A DNA stretch of 64,000 nucleotides from Microvelia longipes (taxonomy: Eukaryota; Arthropoda; Insecta; Hemiptera; Veliidae): positions 55,030,888 to 55,094,887 of the forward strand of contig JACMZG010001911.1 of the NCBI GenBank assembly GCA_018340805.1. The letters run 5' to 3'. The notes under the pieces are model-generated. The model did no database searches. It was not told the origin of the DNA and was given only the letters and a program-made list of their open reading frames with translations. This document shows positions 52,061 to 61,835 of this stretch, piece after piece; position 1 is the first letter of the stretch, and each line of letters starts with the position of its first letter. The translations under genes were made by a program, and so were the position numbers.

Positions 52061-53284
52061 GACTCCGGATTGCTCTCGGTGCGTTTCCTACCACCAACGT
52101 CAGCTCTCTGTACGCAGAAGCTGGCGTTCTGCCAATGCAGCACCGCCGGGAGCAAATGACTCTGTCCTTTTCTGAGGCAGTCAAGTCGAAGCCGCGTCAC
52201 TTCCTCAGAGAAGAATTTTTCGGCCAAGGAGCCATTCGACCGGAGTACGAATGGCTCAGTACACGGACTCGACCGCTACCTGTTAGGGCTCGCGAGATTC
52301 GTCAGAGGATCGGAGCAGAAGAAGATGAGATCCTCGAGTGGCTCATCCCTGATACACCACCATGGAGAAGAACCACCATAGGGATGTCCACTCGGCTCGC
52401 GAGCTTACCTCGGGATTCGACACCTCCCGAGGTATACAAGCAAGGACTCTTGGAGACTCTCGCCCGGTATCCAGGTAGGAGGGTCTTCTACACAGATGGA
52501 TCAAAGACAGAAGAAGGCACCGGCTGTGCTATGCACTCTTCGGCAGAGACCAAGTCTTGGTCTCTATCTCCTCGAGCGGGTGTATACACAGCCGAGTTGA
52601 AGGCAATAGAGAAGACCCTCGTATATTGCTTGGAGGAGAACGTAAACGGCAGTATAGTCATTTGTTCCGACTCTCTGTCATCCTCCAAGCAATCAAGAAT
52701 AAATTTAGTGATGATCCGATTATCAGTCGGATCTATGACCACGTGTCCTCTCTATGTTCTACTGGTCGGCACGTGGTTCTAGTATGGGTACCGGGCATGT
52801 CGGTATCGCTGGCAATGAGGCAGCAGATCAAGCTGCCAAGCGTGCGTCAGCGGAGAGAAGGGTGGTGGACGGTTCCGTTCGACTAGATGATGCCAAGACT
52901 GCATTAGTCAACGCAGTCTGGCGTACGTGGAGAACCACGTGGAATCGCACCCCCACCCTGTTAGCAAGAATCAAGATTAATCCAAGAGGAAAGATTACGG
53001 CACTGTCGAAGTCAAGACAAGACAGTGTCGTACTCACGCGTCTGAGGCTTGGACAGACGCAGTTGACGCACGGGCACCTTCTGTCAAATGAGCGTGCTCC
53101 TCGATGCCGACACTGCAATGCAGCGCTCACAGTGTGTCACATATTTGAAGAGTGTGACGCACTTGCCGAGCTGAGGACGATCTGCGGAACACCGGCGAGT
53201 GTAGCAGTCGCCCTCAACGAGGACTCTCACTTCGAATCAACTGTAGAATTCCTGCGTAGGGCAGGATTCTACCATAAGATTTAG
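51928..53284 (+). pseudogene. I-type element ORF2: RNase H and C-terminal zinc region
   Basis: Two frames joined at about 52680-52780. RNase H residues: FYTDGSKTEEG, YTAELKAIEKTL, VICSDSLSS, and GHVGIAGNEAADQAAK after the shift. A small cysteine cluster follows (CRHCNAALTVCHIFEEC). The stop at 53282 is the ORF2 end. RNase H removes element RNA after first-strand synthesis. Confidence 0.9.
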
Positions 53285-54728
53285 GTTCAACAGAGTCAGG
53301 TTAGTCTTAGTTTATTAGGATAGTTTTGGTATAGCTCAGCGGCTGTCGTAACTGTCCCCCCGGCCATTTGTTCAAACCGGATGGTGGCAGGCTCCATTGC
53401 AGGTCAATGGGATACGGCAGTTGCCTCTTTTAATCTAGGTTAGTTAGTGTAATTTTGCTGTATTAAGTTAAGGCTAGGTTAGATAGGGGGGTGGTAGTTA
53501 ATGCTCACCTCGGGAATATGTTAAAACCGGGTGTGCGCCCACAGCATAGCTGGAGGAACTATCACCCAATTCTGTGATATTTAGGTTTAGTTAGTTTAGG
53601 CCGAACGGCAACCAGTCCCGGCAATCTGTTAAAACCGGCTGGCTGGCTTATCGTCGGCATTCTGTGATATTAGGCTAGGTCATGTATGTTTAACTAGGAT
53701 TAGGTATTTATTTTAGGTTTAGTCAGTGTTTAGTTTAGGATCGACCACTGTTATCATCCCCGGCAATATGTTCAAACCGGGTGTATGAGTTTCTCTTGCG
53801 AGAGGCAGTGGCCGAACTCTGTGATATTAGGCTTTAGTTGTTTGTCTTTAGGTTAGTGAAGTCATTAGGCTGCGCAGGCAGGCCAACCGTGTCAGGGCTC
53901 TCCCGGTCATTTGTTAAACCCGGCGTTGAGTCCGCTCCCACGGGAGGCACGGTTGGAAACTCTGTTGGACCTAACTACCCTGTAACCCATCAGCTTCTTC
54001 AGCGACATCCTCCATCTTCAGTGTCTTTGGGTGTGACGGGGCTAGCGAGTGCTGCGAGTGGGGTTGTGTCGGGGGGTATTGCGGCCCGGCTGGATCCGTT
54101 GGTCGTCTGGAAGCCTTGGCTGAAAGCTCTCTCATGTCGGAGGTGGAAGAGCGGGAGAGCTTCAGGGCGACCGGATGGACTGGTGGGTCCACCACATGGG
54201 CGGGTCCCCCCTGGGGCAATTTTTCTGTTCTAGGTGCCGTTGGTCTTTGGAGCACTCGGAGGCACTTCATCGCTACACCGGCAGTCAACAAAGCATCCAC
54301 CATCGATGGGTCTTCAGCCTCCCCTTTCTGACTGGAGCAGGAAGTGGGAGGAAAGGGTAAGTCAGAGAAGCCGCCCCCTCACTGGTCAGAAGTTAGCCGA
54401 CTATGTGTTGGGACCGTGGTGGAGACTTTTAGTCACGCGAAGGTGCAATACTCCTTGCCAATTGGGGGTATGCGCCTGGCGGAGGGGTTTTACCTCTAGA
54501 TGTTTAGTGGGGTAAGGCCTGACAATCGCTGCTACGGTACCGGCTGGGCAGTCGAGAAGTCGCCAGTCCCCACACTCCATGGACCGGTGCCATGGGCTAG
54601 GCTTCGCCACCGAAAGAAGGTGACGAACCTTCGGATGATCAGGAGCCATCCCCTCTTAGGGTGTTAGCTGCTTTGATTCTGAGGGATAAAGCTTTCGTCT
54701 AGAGGCCGTCGCGTTTCCCCTCCGTTGA

Positions 54729-54729
<1 letters not shown>
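53285..54729 (+). other. 3' UTR of the I-type element, with tandem hairpin repeats
   Basis: The first 650 bases hold five degenerate units, 105-150 bases apart, each with a core of the form CCCGG, then AATATGTTCAAA or similar, then CCGG(G), at about 53358, 53509, 53616, 53757 and 53901. Most are followed by CTGTGATATTAGG(C/T). The rest to the poly(A) tail has no repeat. The last 65 bases match 23945-24015. Confidence 0.8.
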
Positions 54730-54763
<34 letters not shown>

Positions 54764-54770
54764 AGATAAT

Positions 54771-55065
54771 AATTATTCACAGCAAACACTCATAAGTCAT
54801 AAAATGTCCAGTTTCCAAATATAATCGCGATAATTTGTTTAAAACCCTACAATAATTTTCATTAAACACAAAATGAAGATAAACTCGATATACTTGAAAA
54901 GACAACAAAAAGAACCTCGGTCATTAATACAGCGATTCTATATTTTTCGCTTTTTTAATTACACCAGATATTGGATAATTATTATTTCCGTTCACCAATG
55001 AAAACTTGGTTAATAATTTATGATTCATAGATTATATCTAATCACAAAAAGCATATGCACTATAA
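54771..55065. other. Flank between the I-type element and the assembly gap
   Basis: AT-rich, no gene. It should be the continuation of the second gypsy 5' side, but no LTR can be confirmed. Confidence 0.4.
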
Positions 55066-55948
55066 NNNNNNNNNNNNNNNNNNNNNNNNNNNNNNNNNNN
55101 NNNNNNNNNNNNNNNNNNNNNNNNNNNNNNNNNNNNNNNNNNNNNNNNNNNNNNNNNNNNNNNNNNNNNNNNNNNNNNNNNNNNNNNNNNNNNNNNNNNN
55201 NNNNNNNNNNNNNNNNNNNNNNNNNNNNNNNNNNNNNNNNNNNNNNNNNNNNNNNNNNNNNNNNNNNNNNNNNNNNNNNNNNNNNNNNNNNNNNNNNNNN
55301 NNNNNNNNNNNNNNNNNNNNNNNNNNNNNNNNNNNNNNNNNNNNNNNNNNNNNNNNNNNNNNNNNNNNNNNNNNNNNNNNNNNNNNNNNNNNNNNNNNNN
55401 NNNNNNNNNNNNNNNNNNNNNNNNNNNNNNNNNNNNNNNNNNNNNNNNNNNNNNNNNNNNNNNNNNNNNNNNNNNNNNNNNNNNNNNNNNNNNNNNNNNN
55501 NNNNNNNNNNNNNNNNNNNNNNNNNNNNNNNNNNNNNNNNNNNNNNNNNNNNNNNNNNNNNNNNNNNNNNNNNNNNNNNNNNNNNNNNNNNNNNNNNNNN
55601 NNNNNNNNNNNNNNNNNNNNNNNNNNNNNNNNNNNNNNNNNNNNNNNNNNNNNNNNNNNNNNNNNNNNNNNNNNNNNNNNNNNNNNNNNNNNNNNNNNNN
55701 NNNNNNNNNNNNNNNNNNNNNNNNNNNNNNNNNNNNNNNNNNNNNNNNNNNNNNNNNNNNNNNNNNNNNNNNNNNNNNNNNNNNNNNNNNNNNNNNNNNN
55801 NNNNNNNNNNNNNNNNNNNNNNNNNNNNNNNNNNNNNNNNNNNNNNNNNNNNNNNNNNNNNNNNNNNNNNNNNNNNNNNNNNNNNNNNNNNNNNNNNNNN
55901 NNNNNNNNNNNNNNNNNNNNNNNNNNNNNNNNNNNNNNNNNNNNNNNN
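55066..55948. other. Assembly gap (N)
   Basis: 883 unknown bases. Any open frames called across it are artefacts. Confidence 1.
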
Positions 55949-56288
55949 ATACAATATGTTACAAAATAATTTTAAATAGAGCAACTATCAAACTCTTTAA
56001 GAGAAAAAATAAACTTTAAGCCGCAAAAGCATGAGCTTGTGCGCGGCTTTAGTCTTCTTGTTAAAAGTTTCTTTTTCCTTATTAATAGTTTCTTATAAAT
56101 AGTTTAGTTTCTGTTAGTAGTTTTCTTAAATTATTTTACTTAATTAGTATTTTTATACGACTTGGTTAGTTTTTTTAAAAAATTTAAAATAAGATTTCTT
56201 AAATTTAAGGAAGAGAATTTATTAATTAAAAGTTAGTACAAAATAATAAATAAAATATAATAAAAAGAAAATATTATTTAATCTAAGG

Positions 56289-58560
56289 TTAGAAAAAAAG
56301 AAAAAAGAAGAAATAGGTTAATTTGGAGGTGGTTTTAACCACAGGATTATTTCTTTTTTTAAAATCTTTAAAATACAGGTTAGTTTTTATCTCATCTGGT
56401 AGCATATTAAATAAAATTGGACCTCTAGTAGCAGCATGTCGTTGCATCATTGATGTTCTACATTTTAAACTTTTTACTTTTCTATTAGTTTTGTTTCTAG
56501 TGCTGTGATTGTGATTAATATACTCTTTCGGTTGATTAAAGTATTTTAATAGAACCTTTTTTGTAAATAACTGTTTGATTGTGAGAACAGGGAAATCTTT
56601 GAAAAGTTGATCAGTAGAATATAGTCTTGGTTTCTTAAGGATGGTTTTGATGACTGATTTTTGAGCTATTTCTAACGAGTGCAAGTGAGTTGGATTTGCT
56701 GATCCCCATCCAATAATACCGTACCCAAGAATAGATTCCACTAGAGCATGATATATAGTTTTAATCAACTTTTCATCACAGAAATCCCTAAGTGCTCTAA
56801 AATAATATATGAATTTCCTTATTTTATTTCTATTATTTTGAATATGAATTTTCCAAGTCAATGTTTGGTCAATAGTAACACCTAGGTATTTTATAGAAGT
56901 TACCCTGTCTATAGTCGTACAGTCACAGTTTGGTGTGTCATTTTTTCTAACGCACTTACAATCATGGATTTGAGTTTAGTTATATCCTTAGGCTGTCCTT
57001 TCTTAGATAGTGAGAAGGTAATAAATTTAGTTTTTTTGGTGTTTAGAAAAAGAAAAGGTTTGTGTGGAGCCATTTGCTTACTAAGGCCAGCTGTTGTTCT
57101 ACTTTGATTGTCAATTCTTGCCAGCTGTGTGTGTCTGATGAAAACAACAAACACGTATCATCAGCAAAACCTATTACTTCACCTAAGAAATTAGGGATAA
57201 GGTATAAATCATTGATGTAAGTCAGAAATAACTTCGGTGACGTCACTGTTCCTTGTTGTGTTCCAGTATGAAGCGTGGCTACAGAGCTTAAGTCGTTAAG
57301 TAACTTTACCTGTTGTTGCCGGTTTGTAATATAGTCAATAAGTAATTCTAAGGCTTTCCCTCGTATCCCATAATATTGAAGTTTTTCTATTAATTTTTTC
57401 TGATCAACTGTGTCAAATGCCTTTTTTTAAGTCCAAAAAAACTGCTATTACTTTATTGTTGTTGTCTAATTTTGAGGTAATATACTTAGTTAGTGCATAT
57501 ATCGCGTCGTCAGTACTTTTATTGTTTTGAAAACCGAATTGAGATTTTGAGAGAATTTGATGTTTTTCGAAAAAAGATGAGATTACTTTCAATGCATTTC
57601 TCTAATAATTTTGCTCCTACTGGTAATAGAGATATTGGTCTGTAATTCATTACGTCAGACTTACATCCTTCCTTAAACAGAGGAGTGATGACAGCGTTTT
57701 TGAATACACTAGGAAAAATACCCGAACTGAAACAGGTGTTGAATATATAAACTAAGGGTTTGACTAAATTTTCTTTGCATGCTTTTATTATTTTTGCAGA
57801 TATTTGATCTATACCAGGAGCTTTGTTATTTTTTAGTTCCCTTATGTGATTTAGTATTTCAGTTTCTGTTACAGGTAAAAGAACTAAAGAGTCAGGTAGT
57901 CTAGGTATATTTTCAGTACTCGAGTCAGAGCTACAGTTGCAGTATTTTTTCTGTTCGTCAGCTAAAGTTTCACCAATGCTTGAGAAATGTTCATTTAATT
58001 TATTTGCAATATCTTTATGTTGACTATTTTTTCACCACTTGGCAAAATTAGTTCCTTGATTTCTGTTTGAGATTTTTCTCTACCTAAGGTTCTATTTATA
58101 ATTTGCCATGTTTTGAAATTATTTTGCCCAGCCAATTTAATTTCATCTTCTAGATATTGATTCTTAGCAGTTTTTATAATTCTATTAAGTTGATCTCTGT
58201 ATTTATTATAAGCGGTTTCAATTCTGCATTATCCGGGTCACTGTCAACTTGCCTAGCCATTTTGTCACGGATTAATATACTTTCTATGATGCTATTCGTT
58301 ATCCAAGGTTTTCTTTTTTTGTATTTTCTATTTAATTTAACAGTTTTTGTATGTCTCCAATAGTGGGTTTTTAAAGTATTTACAAACATAGATGTTATTT
58401 CATTTGCGTCGTCATTTTATAGATATTATCCCAAGTTTGGTTATTTATATCATTAACCAGGCTTGGAAAGTCAGTTCTGCTTACGTAAGTGTTACTGTTA
58501 TTTAAATTATTTTTTGATGATGTGTTATTATATTTATAAATAATTCCAACTGGGAAGTGA
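56289..58560 (-). pseudogene. Reverse transcriptase of the helicase-bearing element, broken
   Basis: Several frames. 58174-58389: KKRKPWITNSIIESILIRDK (pre-RT linker). About 57620-57690: a VMNYRPISLLPVG-type motif. 57043-57246: YINDLYLIP and the catalytic GFADDTCLLF. 56289-56861: MTWKIHIQNN and ESILGYGIIGWGSA, the C-terminal region typical of CR1/Jockey RT. At least four shifts or stops lie between them, so it is inactive as read. Confidence 0.9.
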
Positions 58561-59289
58561 TCTTATTTTATTATTAAGTCTATACGCAACGGTAAGTAGC
58601 TTTTCTTTTTGTTTGGTCCATATATGGTCTAGACAGGATTTACTGTTGTTATGAATTCTGGTGTAGGAATTTATATTGGAATTATAGCCAAATTGGGCCA
58701 TCATATCGATAAAGTCTTCAGTATGTGCATCATAATTGTCAGCTTTAATATTGATATTAAAATCCCCTAGCACTACATGGTTTTCATTACTCATGCTGTG
58801 TAAATGGTCGTATAACGATGCGTTAAACAAATCTAAGCTATATCCCCATAATCTGTATATTAGAGTCACAGTATGTACCTTATTTTGTTCGTCTCTAATT
58901 TTAAATAGTAAACTAGTACATTGCTCTACGGGATTTTCTTGTTTAGATATTATTTGTAGACTATTCTTTACAAATGCTACAATTCCGTCAGCTCGGTTAA
59001 ACTGACCATCCACCGGAAGAGGTTTATAGCCGGGTATTGTAAAATTTTCAGGAAAAACTCTTAACCATGTTTCAGTCAGTAAAATTATGTGTACCTCTAC
59101 ATTTATACCTTCTAACAGAACTAATAGCTCGTCATAGTGTTTTTCTAAACTACGTATATTTAGATGCAATAAATTTAAAAAGTATTTAGTGCCTGTAGTC
59201 AGTGACTTCAGATTTAGATCAGTTAGTTCTTCTGTTTCGGTTTCATGGTCCATTTTAGGATCCGAAATTATTTGATTTGTAGTTGTCAT
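58534..59289 (-). CDS. Endonuclease ORF start of the helicase-bearing element
   Basis: 251 codons starting at the ATG in ATGA, which overlaps the helicase stop. Endonuclease residues: Asn44 (LHLNIRSL), Glu73 (LTETWL), the VVLGDFNINI box, and CLDHIW. The last expected motif (DHFPV) lies just past a shift at about 58563 in another frame, so the ORF ends early. This is the AP-type endonuclease that nicks target DNA. Confidence 0.9.
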   Translation of the reverse strand: MTTTNQIISDPKMDHETETEELTDLNLKSLTTGTKYFLNLLHLNIRSLEKHYDELLVLLEGINVEVHIILLTETWLRVFPENFTIPGYKPLPVDGQFNRADGIVAFVKNSLQIISKQENPVEQCTSLLFKIRDEQNKVHTVTLIYRLWGYSLDLFNASLYDHLHSMSNENHVVLGDFNINIKADNYDAHTEDFIDMMAQFGYNSNINSYTRIHNNSKSCLDHIWTKQKEKLLTVAYRLNNKIRSLPSWNYL

Positions 59290-61346
59290 GGTGTTAAATC
59301 TATGGATATTTTATTTTCTACTATTTTGTTGATGTCATGCGTCTCGTTTGTTATTAAATAGTTTTTAATAGTATGGACGTTGGTCTGTAGTATCTCCTTT
59401 GTTAGTAATGAAATTAAGTCCGTTTCATCTGTCGTTAGATATCTAAAGCTATAAGTATGTCTACTAAGTGCAACAATTACATGAGGAATACTATTATAAA
59501 CGTCTAAGGGTTTTGAATTTATCCTAACTAACACCACACGTTTAGACGTCAGTCCTTGAGCTTCGTGAATGGTATGAATTAGAATTGGTCCATAACACCT
59601 ACCTTTTAAAATATCTATCATCATATCTTTTTCAATTTGTGTAAAAGTCAGTATAAGCGTGTCTTCTTTAAGTTGATACTGACTGGCATCACTAATAATC
59701 GGTCTGATGGATCGTACGCACGGGTTTGTTGTTTGAATATTTTTATAATGGTTCGACAACAAGAAGCACACATCCTGAGGACATCTCTTAGTGGTAGAGA
59801 GAGTTAAACAAGGATCACAGAACTGTGAGATCTTAGACCACTCAGATGTTAGAGAAGATCTTTCAATGTATGGGATCTGATTTTCATCGCCAAGTAGGAT
59901 TATTTCATTTGCTCTCGCGAGCTCAGCAATAAATCCCACGTAACCTGCATGCATGAGCATTGCTTCGTCTATAAAGACGCGGTCGTAATGCTTATCAGAT
60001 CCATTTATTACGAAAGAAGCCACCGTTCTGTAATCCTTGTAGACTCTATCCTTTCCCTTTAATTTATAATTTTTCTTTATATTTTGCCTAATTTCATTTA
60101 GATTGGCTCTGGTTTGGGTCAAGACCAAGTCCTTTCCCGGGGTGTGCTGACTCATTATAAACCTCGTTTTACCGCAACCGGGCACTCCGTTTATCCATTT
60201 TACGTTTGATAGTTTACATTTAGTAATATTGATTTTATTAATTTTGGTCACTAATTCCGCATCAAGCATGAGCTCTGTGTCTTTAGTTACTAATATATAC
60301 CTATCGGTTGTTTCAAATCTTCTTTGATTTTCGTTATATTTTACATAAGTACCATTTTTTTCTAAGCTGGAACCCATTCGATACTGATTATTTGTGGGCC
60401 ATATGAAAGTATTTCGGCTATTGTCATACAGATTCATTTCTTTATACCTTATTTCACGAAAGGCTCTGGAGGATTCAAATATATTTTTGCTTACTACAGT
60501 TGATAATATTTGTTTGTATATGTCAGCATTTAGTTTGTCTTTTTGATTTAATAAATTTCGTAATTCAATCATGCTATTTGTAAAACTTTCTATCTTGTTA
60601 GAGCCAGGAAGGAGGCCTTGTATGAAATTTTTGTTTATTGCACTCTTTTCAAATATATTTAAGAAATTAAGGGTGTCAAAACCTTTGTAATAGAAAATAA
60701 ACTTAAGGTTCATAGATGCGTTTATTAAGCTTAATAAATCTAAAGCCGATATATCTATAAGTGGCTCTATAATATCGATACCTATAACTAATGGATAGTT
60801 TGATGCGGCCCATACATTTAATGATTTTATAAGTAAGGCTAAATGATTAAAAGTGTTTTCCTTATCTGTTTGTAATATTATAATTTTACTGCTAACTGAT
60901 TTGGACATCTTGTCTAGCGATTGTAGGTCAGAGTAGTTTTCTAGAGATAACCAGTCATTTTCTTTCATTTTCTTAGTTTTAAGTATAGTAGAAAGCCCCT
61001 TAGATAATCTTAAGGAGTTATTATTTTTTGTGGCAAATGATATACTTAAGTCAACGTATTTAGTGAAGTTATAGATTAACGATGTTCTACTTTTAACTGT
61101 TTCCGTTGTGCCCTTAAAATTAGTTATACTGTTTAATAAATTATTTAAAAATAAGTTGTTGTATTGTGTAATTTTTCCGGACGTTAGGCCGACAAAATTA
61201 CACAAATCCAAGCCCCTACGAACAAAGATATTATCTTTACTGATATTATCCTCGTTCGTAGGGGCTGTTTTAGCTAATTTTTTAAAAATAAATTTTTTAA
61301 TATCCATAATCGGTTTTTTTAATTTCTTTTTGGATTGCATTTGCAT
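59286..61346 (-). CDS. RNA-virus-type superfamily 1 helicase protein of the retrotransposon
   Basis: 686 codons, intact. The C-terminal half has all SF1 motifs in order: I GVPGCGKT (387-394), Ia VLTQTRANLNEIR (408-420), II VFIDEA (457-462), III LLGDENQIPYI (484-494), IV STTKRCPQDV (517-526), V TIHEAQGLT (592-600), VI VIVALSRHT (623-631). The GxxGCGKT and VALSRH forms are those of alphavirus-like (tobamo-/nege-like) plus-strand RNA virus helicases, not cellular ones. Residues 1-380 match nothing I recognise. The ORF overlaps ORF1 by 50 bases (+1 frame) and its TGA overlaps the endonuclease ATG. Likely role: unwinding RNA or RNA-DNA during retrotransposition (inference). A stand-alone viral insertion is possible but less likely given the overlaps. 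Confidence 0.88.
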   Translation of the reverse strand: MQMQSKKKLKKPIMDIKKFIFKKLAKTAPTNEDNISKDNIFVRRGLDLCNFVGLTSGKITQYNNLFLNNLLNSITNFKGTTETVKSRTSLIYNFTKYVDLSISFATKNNNSLRLSKGLSTILKTKKMKENDWLSLENYSDLQSLDKMSKSVSSKIIILQTDKENTFNHLALLIKSLNVWAASNYPLVIGIDIIEPLIDISALDLLSLINASMNLKFIFYYKGFDTLNFLNIFEKSAINKNFIQGLLPGSNKIESFTNSMIELRNLLNQKDKLNADIYKQILSTVVSKNIFESSRAFREIRYKEMNLYDNSRNTFIWPTNNQYRMGSSLEKNGTYVKYNENQRRFETTDRYILVTKDTELMLDAELVTKINKINITKCKLSNVKWINGVPGCGKTRFIMSQHTPGKDLVLTQTRANLNEIRQNIKKNYKLKGKDRVYKDYRTVASFVINGSDKHYDRVFIDEAMLMHAGYVGFIAELARANEIILLGDENQIPYIERSSLTSEWSKISQFCDPCLTLSTTKRCPQDVCFLLSNHYKNIQTTNPCVRSIRPIISDASQYQLKEDTLILTFTQIEKDMMIDILKGRCYGPILIHTIHEAQGLTSKRVVLVRINSKPLDVYNSIPHVIVALSRHTYSFRYLTTDETDLISLLTKEILQTNVHTIKNYLITNETHDINKIVENKISIDLTP

Positions 61347-61832
61347 GGCAAGGGCACTTCGGGTCGTTTGCTCTATGGTATAACCGTTCCCTATGATTGG
61401 GGTTGTCTGTCTTTATAAGTAATTTACAGTTATGGCACACTGGGTTTTTATTTAAGTTCTGACACGTTTTTATTTCATGTTCTCCTGCACAGTGCGGACA
61501 AATTTCGCTATCTTTTTTGCAGTATTTGGCTACATGGCCGTATTCCTGACATCGGAAACATCTGGATGCGACAATAAAGTCCTTGACACGACAAGAAGTC
61601 CATTCTATAAAAACTTTGCCCGAACTCAGAAGTGCTCGCCTCATATCAGGCTCGCATTCTAAAACCCAATGTACAGTATCTTTGTTTCTAGGTCCTAATT
61701 TAAATCGGGGTTTAATTGAGAGTGATAGTTGCTCTAGTGTTTTATCTTTAACAATAGGCTTATTTTTTTCAAATATGTTGCTGAGGATGTCTTGTTCATT
61801 TAGATCCACAGGAACGTCGTATACAATTAAAA
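61297..61832 (-). CDS. ORF1 (zinc-knuckle, gag-like) of the helicase-bearing element, 5' truncated
   Basis: From VYDVPVDLNEQDILSN to the stop at 61297. Knuckles CFRCQEYGHVAKYC and CPHCAGEHEIKTC, then CHNCKLL and a CPCH end. The upstream RNA-binding-like fold (KDTVHWVLECEPDMRRALL) is typical of gag-like ORF1. The open frame extends to 61917, but those codons are antisense of the neighbouring element, so the true N-terminus is lost. The end overlaps the helicase ORF by 50 bases. Confidence 0.85.
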
Positions 61833-61835
61833 AAA

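Larger units (their letters stand above)
46979..54759 (+). mobile_element. Full-length I-type non-LTR retrotransposon with RNase H
   Basis: Flanked by an 11-bp target duplication AATAAGATAAT (46968-46978 and 54760-54770; one A is ambiguous with the tail), with a poly(A) tail at 54730-54759. Two ORFs: a zinc-knuckle gag-like ORF1 and an endonuclease-RT-RNase H ORF2. RNase H places it with I/R1/Loa-type elements rather than Jockey proper. It inserted beside the gag start of the second gypsy. Frameshifts in both ORFs make the copy inactive, yet the perfect duplication and long tail say it is recent. Confidence 0.9.
55949..61832 (-). mobile_element. Non-LTR retrotransposon carrying a viral-type helicase gene
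   Basis: Minus strand, 5' to 3': zinc-knuckle ORF1 (61832-61297), helicase ORF (61346-59286), endonuclease (59289-58534), RT (58560-56289), then the 3' region running into the gap. Neighbouring ORFs overlap slightly, as in one multicistronic RNA. The 5' end is truncated where it meets the plus-strand element. RT is frameshifted while the helicase is intact. No RNase H is seen; RT and endonuclease resemble the CR1/Jockey group. Confidence 0.85.

Noticed and set aside
53838..54649. Several ORFs in the 3' UTR of the I-type element
   Set aside because: GC-richer UTR yields chance frames; none has a domain and they overlap on both strands.
55020..55984. Long open frames on both strands
   Set aside because: They are translations of the N gap.
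59286..61346. Helicase as an independent endogenous RNA-virus insertion
   Set aside because: It is on the same strand as both neighbours, overlaps ORF1, and shares ATGA with the endonuclease; an unrelated insertion would rarely fit so exactly. Kept as an alternative only.
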